Part shown: in pieces, positions 9,349 to 19,616 of the stretch
Layout: the number at the start of each line of letters is the position of its first letter
Position numbering within the stretch: the stretch's first letter is position 1
Source: Aestuariivita sp.
Lineage (GTDB): Bacteria > Pseudomonadota > Alphaproteobacteria > Rhodobacterales > Rhodobacteraceae
Direction: 5' to 3'
Length of the DNA stretch: 61,539 nt
Assembly: GCA_026710045.1 (NCBI GenBank)
Contig: JAPORU010000030.1
Coordinates: 1-61,539 of the forward strand
Program-made: the position numbers and the translations under genes
Notes under the pieces: model-generated
Told to the model about the DNA's origin: nothing
Seen by the model: the letters and a program-made list of their open reading frames with translations, nothing else
Database searches by the model: none

Positions 9349-9795
9349 AATTCATTATATCGATAAGATTCTATTTGTCTTTGCTTTCGTCAGATTCAGC
9401 AAACACTCGGTTCCCTTTACTTTTGGGCAGTTGGCGCTTATTTAAAAGCGTCAATACAGGAATAGCTCTATGACGAAGACGGACTAGAATTCCTAACCTG
9501 AATTCCCAACGGGATAATTTAGGTGACAAATTGCGGAGAGTTGATCAATAGAAGGTAATTTTGTAAGAAAGTTTATCTTCGTTGCAGTCTGATTTTTCGA
9601 TATGTGCGGATTCCGTGACGCCCAATCATGTTGGCGTCGGTGTGTCGATTGGCAGACATAGGTATAGCGTTCCCTCATCGTAGGACGTGGGGACAGGATT
9701 GCGATCGGGATGTTGCCGAGTGAACCCTTGCTGAATTTTGATCTCGGGATAGGGTTCTATGCCTTTCGGCAACGGGCGATTTCCCTGTACACAAT
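9349..9795. other. Gene-free stretch between fic and mutT
   Basis: I find no recognisable gene. The fic gene and mutT converge here, so it should contain transcription ends for both strands, but no clean stem with a T-run is visible. Base composition changes from AT-rich near fic to average near mutT, which may mark the right edge of the acquired segment. Confidence 0.45.
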
Positions 9796-10200
9796 TTACA
9801 ACCAGTCGCGAAGAGTAGACACCAATGGGATATCAGCGGGAGGCATGGGATAGGATGTCATGTCATTGACGCGCACCCAGCGCAGAGCCTGGTTCTCTTT
9901 CGAGACCGGAGTCCCCTTCCATGTTCGACATGCAAACAACAGAATAATCACATGAAACTCGGAGTAGCTGTGACTTGCAAAATTTAAGGGTGCAAGACAA
10001 CTCTCCCATGTGTTGATGCCAAGTTCTTCGTGCAGTTCCCGGACAAGGGCATCTTCGGGAGTCTCACCGGGTTCAACTTTACCACCCGGAAATTCCCAGA
10101 GCGCAGCCAAAAATTTGTCTTTTGGACGTTGTGCCAGCAACACGCGCTCATCCCGATCGATCAACGCGACGGCCGAGACCAGTACCGATTGGTTTGTCAT
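9796..10200 (-). CDS. mutT: MutT/Nudix pyrophosphohydrolase
   Basis: This Nudix hydrolase probably clears 8-oxo-dGTP to prevent A:T to C:G errors. The Nudix box is complete: GGKVEPGETPEDALVREL followed by HEELGI (pattern Gx5Ex7REUxEExGU). The open frame extends to 10308 within the end of argJ, but the ATG at 10200 (MTNQSVLVSAVAL) matches the usual family start and gives about 134 aa, the normal size. It lies 16 bases downstream of argJ on the same strand, so it shares the argJ transcript. The argJ-mutT pairing recurs in alphaproteobacteria. Confidence 0.9.
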   Translation of the reverse strand: MTNQSVLVSAVALIDRDERVLLAQRPKDKFLAALWEFPGGKVEPGETPEDALVRELHEELGINTWESCLAPLNFASHSYSEFHVIILLFACRTWKGTPVSKENQALRWVRVNDMTSYPMPPADIPLVSTLRDWL

Positions 10201-10216
10201 ATATGTACTCTTTGCA

Positions 10217-11449
10217 TCATGATCGATAGTTGGCGTTGATGTCAATATATTGCTTGGTGAGGTCGCAGGTCCAGATTGTCGCCGCTCCAAGTCCCAGGCC
10301 GAGGTCAATCTTTATCGCGATATCAGACCTGTGCATATAATCGGCGACATCCTGCTCTATGTAATTTGGATTGACCCATCCGTTTTCGGCAACAAGATAG
10401 TCTCCGAACCAGATGCATAGGCGATCGCGGTCGGCCAATGCACCTGACTTTCCGATCGCCATGACGATCCGGCCCCAATTGGGATCCTCGCCGGCAATCG
10501 CGGTCTTCACGAGTGGTGAGTTCGCGACGGAAAGGGCATGAATGCGGGCATCGGCCTCATCCGCTGCCCGCGTGACATGGACTTCAATGAACTTTGTTGC
10601 GCCTTCTCCATCACGTACGATCTGATGTGCCAAGTCGAGCATGACGGCTTCGAGCGCGTGTTCAAATTCCTTTTGTCCTCGGACGTCGATTCCAGAGGTT
10701 CCAGTTGCACAAACGAGCAGGGTATCCGATGTCGAAGTATCACTGTCCACTGTTATGCAGTTGAAGGAGCGTTTGCTGAGTTCAATCGTGATCTTCTGAA
10801 GTTCAGATTGTTCGATGTGTGCGTCTGTAAAGATATAGGCCAGCATTGTGCTCATATCCGGAGCGATCATTCCGGAACCTTTGGCAATCCCGATGATCTG
10901 CACATCCTTTCCAGTTATGTTCAGCGATCGGCCGGCACCTTTCGGGAACGTGTCGGTGGTCATGATCGCTGAAGCCGCCGATTCAAGATTTGCCGGTTTT
11001 GGCGATGCAATCAATTTATCAAGATTGGTCACGATTCGTTCATGGGGTAGAGGTTCACCAATGACGCCTGTCGAACATGTAAAGATGCGAGATTGAGGGA
11101 TGTTTGTCTGGTTCGAGAGTGTTAAGCAGATTTCGTCGACAGAGATTTGGCCGCGCACGCCCGTGAATGCGTTTGCATTGCCGGAGTTGACGAGTATCGC
11201 GGCACTTGCGGATGGGTCGCTGCCGATTTTTGACTGGCAGTCGAGGACACATGCGGCTCGTGTCGATGATTGTGTGAAGACTCCTGCGATTGATGTGTTT
11301 GGAGTGAGGAGAGCAAGCATGAGATCAGGTCGCCCACTGTAGCGAATACCTGCGGCGAGCGTTGCAAATCGGACACCATCAATGTGTGGCAAACTTGGAA
11401 AGCGACCCGGCGCCAGAGGCGAAGTCGCCGGTCTACGTAATGCGTTCAT
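10217..11449 (-). CDS. argJ: Glutamate N-acetyltransferase / amino-acid acetyltransferase ArgJ
   Basis: ArgJ recycles the acetyl group from N-acetylornithine to glutamate in arginine synthesis. It is made as a precursor that cleaves itself before a threonine. That site is visible in KGSGMIAPDMSTML, with cleavage expected between S and T. The C-terminal EDPNWGRI segment is also conserved. Length of 410 aa is normal. The start ATG (11449-11447) overlaps the TGA (11448-11446) of the ruined ppiC frame by two bases, showing they were once translationally coupled. No separate ribosome site is obvious, so loss of ppiC translation could affect argJ expression. Confidence 0.95.
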   Translation of the reverse strand: MNALRRPATSPLAPGRFPSLPHIDGVRFATLAAGIRYSGRPDLMLALLTPNTSIAGVFTQSSTRAACVLDCQSKIGSDPSASAAILVNSGNANAFTGVRGQISVDEICLTLSNQTNIPQSRIFTCSTGVIGEPLPHERIVTNLDKLIASPKPANLESAASAIMTTDTFPKGAGRSLNITGKDVQIIGIAKGSGMIAPDMSTMLAYIFTDAHIEQSELQKITIELSKRSFNCITVDSDTSTSDTLLVCATGTSGIDVRGQKEFEHALEAVMLDLAHQIVRDGEGATKFIEVHVTRAADEADARIHALSVANSPLVKTAIAGEDPNWGRIVMAIGKSGALADRDRLCIWFGDYLVAENGWVNPNYIEQDVADYMHRSDIAIKIDLGLGLGAATIWTCDLTKQYIDINANYRS

Positions 11450-12292
11450 TCTGTCAATCGATCCGGACTGTTAAGGACTTTAAGGAAGGCGTCATTTGGA
11501 TTAATCTGCGAGATGTCGGCGGCTTCGGTTAGGTCGGTGGTATTCTCTGATTTTGATGTTTTGTAAATCCAATCGGATCTCTGTCTGAACATCTTCAAGC
11601 GAAGGCGGTACCGTAACACGTACATCGTTCACGCGGATAATGTGCCAGCCAAACTGGGTTGGAACAGGTGGCAAAATGTCGCCTTATTTCAAGGACATCA
11701 CGGCTTGCGCGAAGGACAATACCATGTCGCTCGGACCAAACCAACCTAAATTCCCGCCATTGGGCTCGAGGCCCCAGCAGAACGTTCGCAAGAGCCTCGA
11801 GGTCGTCATTTGGCTCTAAGGCTGTCAAGATGCTCCTTACCTCCTCTTGTGTCGGTACCAGAATATGAGAAGCATTGTAACGCGTGGTGTGTATTCCGGA
11901 GAGGTGTATATGTCGGCGTGCTGCGTTTCAATCTCGGCTTCGGAGATGATGCCGACGTTCGCGTCCCTTAGATGTGATGCTGTGACCTGTCGTCGTGCGT
12001 TCTTGGTGGCGAGGCGAATGCTCTTGTTGTCAGGAGTCATGTGGGACCCGGTAAGAACCTCTTGTTGAATAAGGCCGAGGAGAAGATGTTCATAGCGAAG
12101 GTGGATTGGGAGAAGAGTAGTAATCCGCTCGTTTCGCTGGGAGTCCATCATGATCAGATGATCAAGTGTACGTTCGACGTCATCGACTGTGGCAATAACG
12201 GAATCAAAGGACGGTGCGTCATCGGCTTGAGCGACCGGGTGAAGGGTGATCAAGAGCAAGACAGCTTGAATGAAAGTGGACATGAGGCGCAT
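11446..12292 (-). pseudogene. Parvulin-type peptidyl-prolyl isomerase, broken
   Basis: A signal peptide (MRLMSTFIQAVLLLITLHPVAQA) at 12292 starts a PpiC-type periplasmic foldase, but the frame breaks repeatedly. Near 11875-11890 the frame shifts from ...EYTPRVTM to RYNASHILVPTQEE, the parvulin domain start. Near 11770 it shifts again, from ANVLLG into LEPNGGNLGWFGPSDMV. An in-frame TAA lies at 11684-11686 (SLK*GDILPPV). After PTQFGWHIIRVNDV a further shift near 11550 leads to DLTEAADISQINPNDAF and a final TGA overlapping the argJ start. All parvulin landmarks (HILV, GGxLGWF, FGWHII) survive, so decay is recent. The secA/ppiC/argJ neighbourhood fits an ancestral intact gene. Assembly error is possible but would need several independent errors. 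Confidence 0.85.
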
Positions 12293-12477
12293 AACGTTAG
12301 ACTTTTTCTAAATTATGTTTGGGCAATGGCGAAACATTGACATAAGCCCTGTCCGAAATTAAATCGCTTATGTGTTTAGGATGGCGATATTTTCTTCGAA
12401 ATTATCTACCTTAGCAAGGCTCGTCAGAGCAACAAGATTTATTTTTGGAATACTCGTTTGGGGTGCTGGAACAAAGA

Positions 12478-15177
12478 ATGTTGGGAATCGGAACACTTGC
12501 AAAAAAGGTTTTTGGCACGCCCAACGATCGCAGGCTTAATGCGATGCGTCCAACCGTTGACGCCATTAACGCGCTTGAGAAGGATTATGAAAGTCTGAGC
12601 GATAGCGCTCTTATTGCCAAGACCGAAGAATTCAGGCAGCGCGTCGCTGAAGGAACTGATCTTGATGATTTGATGGTGGATGCTTTCGCGAATTGTCGCG
12701 AAGCGGCCAAACGCGCTCTTGGATTGCGCGCGTTTGACACCCAAATTCTAGGGGCAATTTTCTTGCATCAGGGAAATATTGCCGAAATGAAGACAGGTGA
12801 GGGAAAGACGCTCGTTGCGACATTTCCCGCCTATCTGAATGCGCTGTCCGGCAATAGCGTACATATCATTACAGTGAATGATTATCTGGCCAAGCGTGAT
12901 AGCGAATGGATGGGTAGCATCTATGCCGCACTTGGATTGACGACCGGATTCAATAAGGTGTCGGGGAACGATGAGGAAAAGGAAGTCGCCTACAGCTGCG
13001 ATATTGTCTACGGCACCAACAACGAATTCGGGTTCGATTATCTTCGTGACAATATGAAGCCTGATCTGAGACGTGTTCATCAAAAACATCATAGTTTTGC
13101 AATCATTGATGAAGTCGATTCAATTCTTGTTGACGAAGCGCGGACGCCTTTAATTATTTCCGGCCCGGCCCAGGATTGGTCGGAGCTTTATCAGACAATA
13201 AACGATCTGATTCCGGATGTCATTGATGAACATTTTGAGTTGGATGAGAAGCAACGCAGTGTCGCTTTGTCCGATGAGGGCAATCAATTTCTTGAAGAGC
13301 AGCTCGTGGCGAATGGGTTATTGAGCAATAACCAGTCCCTTTATGATCCGGAAAGCACATCGCTTGTACATCATATCAATCAGGCTTTACGGGCCCATAA
13401 ATTATACGCGCGCGATCGGGATTATATTGTTCGTAACAACGCGGTTGTACTGGTGGACGAATTCACGGGCCGTATGATGCCGGGAAGGCGTTTGTCAGAG
13501 GGACTGCATCAGGCTATTGAAGCGAAAGAAGGTGTCGCCATTCAGCCAGAAAACGTCACGCTTGCGAGTATTACGTTTCAGAATTATTTCCGGCTCTATG
13601 ACAAGTTATCGGGAATGACTGGAACAGCGGTTACCGAGGCCGAAGAGTTTCAGGAGATTTATGGCCTTGGTGTTGTTGAAGTGCCGACTCATAAACCGGT
13701 CATTCGTGATGATGACGACGATCAAGTGTATCGAACTGTTGATGAGAAGTATGATGCAATTGTTGCCGAAATCAAGCAGGCCAATGACCGTGGGCAACCT
13801 GTTTTGGTCGGTACAACTTCAATCGAGAAATCCGAAATTCTCAGTGAGCTTCTTACCAGAGGACGCATTAAGCATAGTGTTTTAAATGCACGTCATCATG
13901 AGAAGGAAGCGCAAATTATTGCAGATGCTGGTAAGCTTGGGGCGGTTACAATAGCAACCAATATGGCTGGCCGGGGAACGGATATCCAGCTGGGCGGTAA
14001 TGTTGAGATGAGTTTTTTAAAGGCGCTCGCCGAGAATCCGGATGTTGACCCTGTAAGCTTTCGGGCCGAGGTTGAGAAGCGGCATGCCGACGAGAACAAA
14101 AAGGTGATTGAGGCGGGTGGCCTTTTTGTGCTTGCGTCAGAGAGGCATGAGAGCCGGCGGATTGACAACCAGCTACGTGGACGGTCCGGTCGTCAAGGGG
14201 ATCCGGGACGTACGGCTTTTTTTCTGAGTCTTGAAGATGACTTGATGCGTATTTTCGGATCCGAGCGACTTGATAAGGTTCTCAAGACGCTTGGGATGCA
14301 GAAGGGCGAAGCGATTGTTCACCCGTGGGTGAACAAGTCGCTTGAGCGGGCTCAGGCCAAGGTTGAGGGGCGTAATTTCGATATTCGGAAGCAAATTCTC
14401 AAATTTGATGATGTAATGAATGATCAACGCAAACTCATATTTGCTCAACGTCGTGAAATTATGGAAGATGAAACGGTGGCCGATGTGTGCACGGACATGC
14501 GGCACCAGGCAGTTGTTGATCTAGTTGTTCGCTATCTGCCCCCAAACAGCTATGCTGATCAGTGGGACGTTGATGGCTTGGCGGCCGCAGTCGGTGAGTC
14601 CCTTGGCATTGCAGCACCTGTGAAGGAATGGACGGAGGAGGAAGGTGTTGATGACGAGGAGATGATTTCGAGGATTACGAAGGCGAGCGATTCGCATATG
14701 GCGCGGAAACTGGTCGATTTTGGTCCCGAGAGTATGCGACTGATCGAGAAGCAGATTCTGTTGCAGACCATTGATGAGAAGTGGCGCGAGCATCTCATCA
14801 CCCTTGAGCATCTTCGATCCGTCATAGGTTTCCGCGGTTACGCTCAGCGTGATCCTTTGAATGAGTATAAGGGTGAGAGCTTCCAACTTTTTGAATCCAT
14901 GCTTGAAAAACTTCGGTTAGACGTGACCCGATATCTTTCGCGTATTCGTCCGTTGACGCAACAGGAGCAGGAAGCGATGGCACGGGCCGCTGCGGAACGT
15001 GACGTTCAGAAGAAACAGATGGCGGCCAAGGCGAATGGTGCGACAAAGTCGACGGAAGTGATCATGTCGGATTCATCGAACGATGAGACTACGAAATGGA
15101 AGAATGTTGGTCGGAATCAAAAGTGCCCGTGCGGATCAGGTCGGAAGTTCAAGCACTGCTGCGGGCGATCTGTATGA
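12478..15177 (+). CDS. secA: Preprotein translocase ATPase SecA
   Basis: SecA drives export of unfolded proteins through SecYEG. Motor motifs are present: Walker [25 protein letters not shown] around the DEAD-type box, the preprotein cross-linking domain, and the second helicase domain with [14 protein letters not shown] and [13 protein letters not shown]. The C-terminus ends in the zinc/SecB-binding tail [14 protein letters not shown]. The frame is open from a TTG at 12445, but the ATG at 12478 gives the family start [13 protein letters not shown] and is preceded by GGAACAAAG. That gives 899 aa. It is transcribed divergently from the ruined ppiC. No clear terminator follows before the end of convergent dnaJ, about 200 bases on. 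Confidence 0.97.
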   Translation: MLGIGTLAKKVFGTPNDRRLNAMRPTVDAINALEKDYESLSDSALIAKTEEFRQRVAEGTDLDDLMVDAFANCREAAKRALGLRAFDTQILGAIFLHQGNIAEMKTGEGKTLVATFPAYLNALSGNSVHIITVNDYLAKRDSEWMGSIYAALGLTTGFNKVSGNDEEKEVAYSCDIVYGTNNEFGFDYLRDNMKPDLRRVHQKHHSFAIIDEVDSILVDEARTPLIISGPAQDWSELYQTINDLIPDVIDEHFELDEKQRSVALSDEGNQFLEEQLVANGLLSNNQSLYDPESTSLVHHINQALRAHKLYARDRDYIVRNNAVVLVDEFTGRMMPGRRLSEGLHQAIEAKEGVAIQPENVTLASITFQNYFRLYDKLSGMTGTAVTEAEEFQEIYGLGVVEVPTHKPVIRDDDDDQVYRTVDEKYDAIVAEIKQANDRGQPVLVGTTSIEKSEILSELLTRGRIKHSVLNARHHEKEAQIIADAGKLGAVTIATNMAGRGTDIQLGGNVEMSFLKALAENPDVDPVSFRAEVEKRHADENKKVIEAGGLFVLASERHESRRIDNQLRGRSGRQGDPGRTAFFLSLEDDLMRIFGSERLDKVLKTLGMQKGEAIVHPWVNKSLERAQAKVEGRNFDIRKQILKFDDVMNDQRKLIFAQRREIMEDETVADVCTDMRHQAVVDLVVRYLPPNSYADQWDVDGLAAAVGESLGIAAPVKEWTEEEGVDDEEMISRITKASDSHMARKLVDFGPESMRLIEKQILLQTIDEKWREHLITLEHLRSVIGFRGYAQRDPLNEYKGESFQLFESMLEKLRLDVTRYLSRIRPLTQQEQEAMARAAAERDVQKKQMAAKANGATKSTEVIMSDSSNDETTKWKNVGRNQKCPCGSGRKFKHCCGRSV

Positions 15178-15376
15178 TCTCGGACACAGCGACAGAGATC
15201 TTTGCGGGATGATGTCGGAGTGCGACATCGTTCTTCCATGCGTGTAAAATTGAGGTCGAGAGAAGAGTGGCGTGTCTGATACGAGCGTAGAAGGATAGGA
15301 CAAGGTCGAGGTTCTTCAAAACGACGACATAGAGAACGGACATGGAGCTTCTTACGGGATAGCGTAATTCTGAGAA

Positions 15377-16492
15377 TTATTCCCCTTTCCAAAAGGACTT
15401 CATGGTTGAGAAGAAACTGCTGGTCTCCGGGTTATTGTTTGCGCTTATTTCTTCAAATCTTTCCAATAACTCTCGTTGTTCGGATGTAAGGTTAATCGGT
15501 GTTTCGACCGCGAGTTCCAGAATAAGATCACCGAAACCGCCGTTTCGCAGGGAAGGCATTCCTTTCGATCTTAACCGCATAAGACGTCCTGATTGGCTGC
15601 CGCTTTGAATTTGAACACGTGCTCCGCTGCCGTCAATTGTGGGAACTTCTGTTGTTCCTCCTAGAGCCGCCGTCGCCATGCTGACCGGTACTTTACAATA
15701 GAGGTTTGATCCGTCGCGATCAAACAATTCATGATCTTTGACGTCTATGAATATGTAAAGATCACCTGGAGGGCCACCACGTGTCCCAGCTTCCCCTTTG
15801 CCGGAACAGCGGACGCGAGAGCCGGTTTCGACTCCCGCCGGAATGGAGACATCCACCGAGATATTCTTTTCAACACGGCCGGTACCATGGCAGATATTGC
15901 ATGGGTTTTGGATAACTTGTCCGAGACCCCCGCAGGTTGGACATGTGCGTTCAACAGTAAAGAGACCTTGGGATATACGAACCGTACCTTGTCCGGAGCA
16001 TGTCGGGCAAATTTCCGGGGTCGATCCTCCTTTCGAACCCGTACCTGAACAGTGATCACAGGTGACGAGTGTTGGAACCGTAACTTTTTTCTTAAGTCCT
16101 GTGAAGGCTTCTTCTAAGGTGACGGAGAGGTTGTAGCGTAGATCGGAGCCACGGGAAGAGCGCTGGCCCCCACGTCGGCCACCTGAAAAATCGCTGAAGA
16201 AGTTTTCAAACATATCCGAAAAGCCGCGAGGGAAACCCCCGTCACTGCGACCAAAGCCTCCTTGGCCATCAAATGCGCCATGTCCAAATTGATCATAGGC
16301 GGCTTTTTTCTCCGGATCTTTTAGAATATCATAGGCTTCGTTTACTTCCTTAAATCGCGCTTCGGCATTCGGATTGTCAGAATTGCGATCGGGATGGAGT
16401 TGTTTTGCTTTGGTTCGGAAAGCTTTTTTGATTTCGTCAGAGCTTGCGTTTCGAGATACGCCCAACACGTCGTAATAATCACGTTTTGACAT
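15377..16492 (-). CDS. dnaJ: Chaperone DnaJ (Hsp40)
   Basis: DnaJ delivers clients to DnaK and stimulates its ATPase. The J domain (1-70) has the HPD motif at about 33-35. A glycine/phenylalanine-rich linker (about 75-125) follows. The zinc-finger region has all four CxxCxGxG repeats: CDHCSGTG, CPTCSGQG, CPTCGGLG and CNICHGTG. Two substrate-binding beta domains complete the protein. The 371 aa length is normal. It lies 83 bases downstream of dnaK on the same strand. The spacer contains a strong hairpin that may tune dnaJ expression. Confidence 0.97.
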   Translation of the reverse strand: MSKRDYYDVLGVSRNASSDEIKKAFRTKAKQLHPDRNSDNPNAEARFKEVNEAYDILKDPEKKAAYDQFGHGAFDGQGGFGRSDGGFPRGFSDMFENFFSDFSGGRRGGQRSSRGSDLRYNLSVTLEEAFTGLKKKVTVPTLVTCDHCSGTGSKGGSTPEICPTCSGQGTVRISQGLFTVERTCPTCGGLGQVIQNPCNICHGTGRVEKNISVDVSIPAGVETGSRVRCSGKGEAGTRGGPPGDLYIFIDVKDHELFDRDGSNLYCKVPVSMATAALGGTTEVPTIDGSGARVQIQSGSQSGRLMRLRSKGMPSLRNGGFGDLILELAVETPINLTSEQRELLERFEEISANNNPETSSFFSTMKSFWKGE

Positions 16493-16519
16493 GTTTGCTC
16501 CATTTTTTCCGACGGTCGT

Positions 16520-16546
16520 CAGGCTGGTTTACATTGAACCAGCCTG
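16520..16546 (-). repeat. Hairpin in the dnaK-dnaJ spacer
   Basis: A perfect inverted repeat CAGGCTGGTT / AACCAGCCTG has 10-bp arms and a 7-base loop, located between the dnaK stop and the dnaJ start. On the transcribed strand no T-run follows, so it is not a standard terminator. It could be a partial attenuator or an RNA-stability element that lowers dnaJ relative to dnaK. Confidence 0.7.
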
Positions 16547-16575
16547 AAAGACATTTGTGAAGGTTTTCTTAAACC

Positions 16576-18483
16576 TTAGGACTTTTTCTCGTCATCTCCC
16601 AGATCTTCAAAGTCAGCGTCGACGACATCATCATTTTTTTCCTCGGGTTGATCGTTCGCCTTGTCTTCCTGTGTCGCTGAATATACGGCGACGCCAAGTT
16701 TTATTGATGCCTCAGTGACATTTTGCACCCCGGCGCGGATTTTCTCAGCATCGGCATCGTCCTTCTCGAGATCTTCCTTAAGAGCGGAAATGGCCAGTTC
16801 AATTGCCTCAATTGTCGAGACATCCACTTTATCGCCATGTTCTTCGATCGATTTTTCTGTTGTATGGATGAGTGCTTCTGCTTCATTCCTGACCTCGATT
16901 TTCTCACGCCGCTCCTTATCGGCTTCGGCATTTTTCTCGGCATCCTTGATCATTTCCTCGATATCTTCTTCGGATAATCCGCCGTCCGATTGAATGGTAA
17001 CCTTCTGTTCCTTTCCGGTGCCCTTATCCTTTGCGGAAACAGACACAATGCCGTTTGCATCGATATCAAATGTAACCTCGATCTGCGGAATGCCGCGAGG
17101 GGCCGGTGCGATGTCCGTTAGACTGAATTCGGCGAGCAGCTTATTATCGCGGGCCATTTCGCGTTCTCCTTGAAACACGCGTATTGTCACCGCTGGTTGA
17201 TTGTCTTCGGCGGTGGAGAACACTTGTGATTTCTTGGTTGGAATGGTTGTGTTGCGATCAATAAGGCGGGTAAATACTTCACCGAGTGTTTCAATTCCGA
17301 GGGATAATGGCGTCACATCAAGCAGAATGACATCTTCGACATCACCTTGCATAACGCCGGCTTGAATGGCTGCGCCTGTTGCCACAACTTCGTCAGGATT
17401 GACACCTTTATGGGGTTCCTTTCCAAAGAACTTTGTGACTTCCTCTTCCACTTTAGGCATGCGGGTCATACCACCCACGAGGACAACTTCGTCGATATCG
17501 GACGCCGATAGCCCGGCATCCTTCAATGCCGCCTTACATGGATTAAATGATTTCTTGATGAGATCGCCAACGAGACTCTCGAGCTTTGCTCGCGTCAGTT
17601 TGATCACCATATGGAGGGGCTGCCCGCTATTTGGATCCATAGAAATAAAGGGTTGGTTGATTTCTGTTTGCGAGGAGCTTGAAAGTTCTATCTTTGCTTT
17701 TTCAGCGGCTTCCTTGAGACGCTGAAGAGCCATCTTGTCCTTTGTCAGATCAACCCCGTTTTCTTTTTTGAACTCGTCGGCGAGGTGATTGACAATTCGC
17801 ATATCGAAGTCTTCTCCTCCGAGGTAGGTATCCCCGTTGGTCGACTTGACTTCAAATAATCCATCCTCAATTTCGAGAACGGTGACGTCAAATGTTCCTC
17901 CGCCAAGGTCATAGACGGCAATTGTCTGTGATTTTTTCTTGTCCAGTCCATAGGCTAAAGCCGCTGCGGTCGGTTCGTTGATAATTCTTAAGACTTCGAG
18001 TCCTGCGATTTTGCCGGCGTCTTTGGTGGCTTGTCGTTGCGCATCATTGAAGTAGGCTGGAACAGTGATCACCACTTGCGAGACCTTGTCCCCGAGATAG
18101 CTTTCTGCGGTTTCCTTCATTTTCCCTAAAATGAAGGCGCTAATTTGGCTTGGCGAGTAGTTCTCGTCCTTGCAGGTCACCCAGGCGTCGCCGTTTCCAC
18201 CATCAATAACGGTGTATGAGAGATTCTTTTTGTCTTTTTTCAGATCGTTGTCATCGAAACGTCGTCCAATGAGTCGTTTAACACCGAAGACGGTATTGTC
18301 GGGGTTCGTGACCGCTTGGCGTTTTGCCGGTTGTCCAACCAGCCGTTCCTCATCGGTGAACGCAACGATAGAGGGCGTTGTTCTGGCACCTTCAGCATTT
18401 TCAATGACTTTCGGTTGTGACCCTTCCATGACGGCGACACAACTGTTTGTCGTTCCGAGATCGATTCCGATTACCTTAGCCAT
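16576..18483 (-). CDS. dnaK: Chaperone DnaK (Hsp70)
   Basis: DnaK is the ATP-driven Hsp70 chaperone. The nucleotide-binding domain opens with [11 protein letters not shown] and contains [17 protein letters not shown] and [10 protein letters not shown]. The linker [11 protein letters not shown] leads into the substrate-binding domain (about 390-500), and the acidic tail ends [11 protein letters not shown]. The frame extends seven codons further upstream, but the ATG at 18483 (MAKVIG) is the family start and has GAGGTC upstream. That gives 635 aa. A heat-shock-like promoter lies about 110-140 bases upstream. dnaJ follows on the same transcript. Confidence 0.98.
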   Translation of the reverse strand: MAKVIGIDLGTTNSCVAVMEGSQPKVIENAEGARTTPSIVAFTDEERLVGQPAKRQAVTNPDNTVFGVKRLIGRRFDDNDLKKDKKNLSYTVIDGGNGDAWVTCKDENYSPSQISAFILGKMKETAESYLGDKVSQVVITVPAYFNDAQRQATKDAGKIAGLEVLRIINEPTAAALAYGLDKKKSQTIAVYDLGGGTFDVTVLEIEDGLFEVKSTNGDTYLGGEDFDMRIVNHLADEFKKENGVDLTKDKMALQRLKEAAEKAKIELSSSSQTEINQPFISMDPNSGQPLHMVIKLTRAKLESLVGDLIKKSFNPCKAALKDAGLSASDIDEVVLVGGMTRMPKVEEEVTKFFGKEPHKGVNPDEVVATGAAIQAGVMQGDVEDVILLDVTPLSLGIETLGEVFTRLIDRNTTIPTKKSQVFSTAEDNQPAVTIRVFQGEREMARDNKLLAEFSLTDIAPAPRGIPQIEVTFDIDANGIVSVSAKDKGTGKEQKVTIQSDGGLSEEDIEEMIKDAEKNAEADKERREKIEVRNEAEALIHTTEKSIEEHGDKVDVSTIEAIELAISALKEDLEKDDADAEKIRAGVQNVTEASIKLGVAVYSATQEDKANDQPEEKNDDVVDADFEDLGDDEKKS

Positions 18484-18590
18484 TCTTTGACCTCTTGTTG
18501 TCAATGCGATTGAAAGAAACGCAGGTGTTTTCTGTTCCTGAGTTCCATAATAGTAGAAGAAGAAGCAAAACCATTTTTTGCTGCCAAGGG

Positions 18591-18621
18591 TATATAGGAA
18601 CGGGTCATAGACCGTTCAACC
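18591..18621 (-). promoter_or_regulatory. Putative sigma-32 promoter of dnaK with an internal inverted repeat
   Basis: On the minus strand GTTGAAC (18620-18614) and CCTATATA (ending at 18591) resemble the alphaproteobacterial heat-shock elements CTTGAA and CCATAT, with a 16-base spacer. Between them lies an inverted repeat, GAACGG...CCGTTC, near-perfect over eight bases per arm (18599-18618). The CIRCE element is not present. The promoter assignment is by consensus only. Confidence 0.5.
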
Positions 18622-18694
18622 GCCATAGGTTTGTATTTACGATGATTTTTGTGTTGTGGCGTCACGGATATCAGAGGTCGGAGGTTGGGACATT

Positions 18695-19294
18695 ATGAAA
18701 TTTGAGGTTCGTGGTTTTGAGATCTATGAGAAATATCTCGATAAGGCTCAGCAAGAACAGTTGCTGGGGGATCTCCGACATGTTGTGTCGGAGGCGCCGT
18801 TCTTTCGCCCACATACTCCTTCTGGAAAACCCATGACTGTGCGAATGACATCCGCTGGCCGGTATGGATGGTATTCCGATCGGCTCGGGTATCGCTATGT
18901 TCGTCAACATCCAAAGGGTTGGAAGTGGCCAAATATTCCGAAGTCTGTTTTAAAGGTCTGGGTTGATTTGATCGATGACGAGCGAATGCCCGAGTGTTGT
19001 CTGGTTAACTACTATGATCGCGATGCCAAAATGGGTTTGCATCGCGATTGTGATGAAGCGGATTTTGTGTGGCCGGTTCTGTCCATATCCCTTGGCGATG
19101 ATGCCTTGTTTCGTATGGGAAATAAACAGCGTGGCGGTTCAACGGACTCGTATTGGCTCAAGAGCGGTGATGTGGTTGTTATGGGTGGCGATGCCCGTTT
19201 AAGATATCACGGGATCGATCGTATTCGGTTCGGCTCTTCGACTGTGTTGAAGAAGGGGGGTCGCATTAATCTTACGATGCGTGTTGTTGACTGA
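18695..19294 (+). CDS. alkB: AlkB-like 2-oxoglutarate/Fe(II) dioxygenase
   Basis: AlkB proteins repair alkylated DNA or RNA bases by oxidative dealkylation. The iron-binding triad is visible: LHRDCDE (H and D at about 116 and 118) and YHGIDRI (distal H at about 171). The 2-oxoglutarate arginine is in RINLTMR near the C-terminus, and NYY precedes the triad as in the family. The frame opens at 18656, but the ATG at 18695 (MKFEVRGF) has GGAGGTTGGGA just upstream and is preferred, giving 199 aa. It is divergent from dnaK across about 200 bases and could share stress control, although no site shows this. A minor doubt is which AlkB subfamily it belongs to. Confidence 0.88.
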   Translation: MKFEVRGFEIYEKYLDKAQQEQLLGDLRHVVSEAPFFRPHTPSGKPMTVRMTSAGRYGWYSDRLGYRYVRQHPKGWKWPNIPKSVLKVWVDLIDDERMPECCLVNYYDRDAKMGLHRDCDEADFVWPVLSISLGDDALFRMGNKQRGGSTDSYWLKSGDVVVMGGDARLRYHGIDRIRFGSSTVLKKGGRINLTMRVVD

Positions 19295-19616
19295 ATTGGG
19301 ATTTGCCCATCGGCTGACTCATATAATGCAAAGTGGTTACAATCGCGTCTCACGTCCCCGTTCGCTGCGAGATTTTCTCATTTCAGATCGTTGCCGCACT
19401 TCCGAAAGCCCTGTTTAACCTTCGTAAGACTCTTGTAAATCTTAAGCAGGTGCACGTCACACGGTCACGTGTATGTCCTTTATGTCCTTGCCATTGGCGT
19501 CGCCACTCGTTTTGAATTTCAATTGTGCGGTATTATTGTGAACTTGGTGCGTTGGTCAGAGCTCAGCGATGGCCGGGATCAGGTGCCGATGTGATTATGA
19601 TATTACAGGCTCTCGA
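19295..19616. other. Gene-free stretch between alkB and an SDR gene
   Basis: Two genes converge here. I see no coding frame with a family match and no strong hairpin plus T-run. GC rises towards the SDR gene, which may mark the edge of an acquired piece. Confidence 0.4.

Noticed and set aside
18484-18694. Possible CIRCE element upstream of dnaK
   Set aside because: The TTAGCACTC-N9-GAGTGCTAA pattern is not present; the repeat found there has a different sequence.
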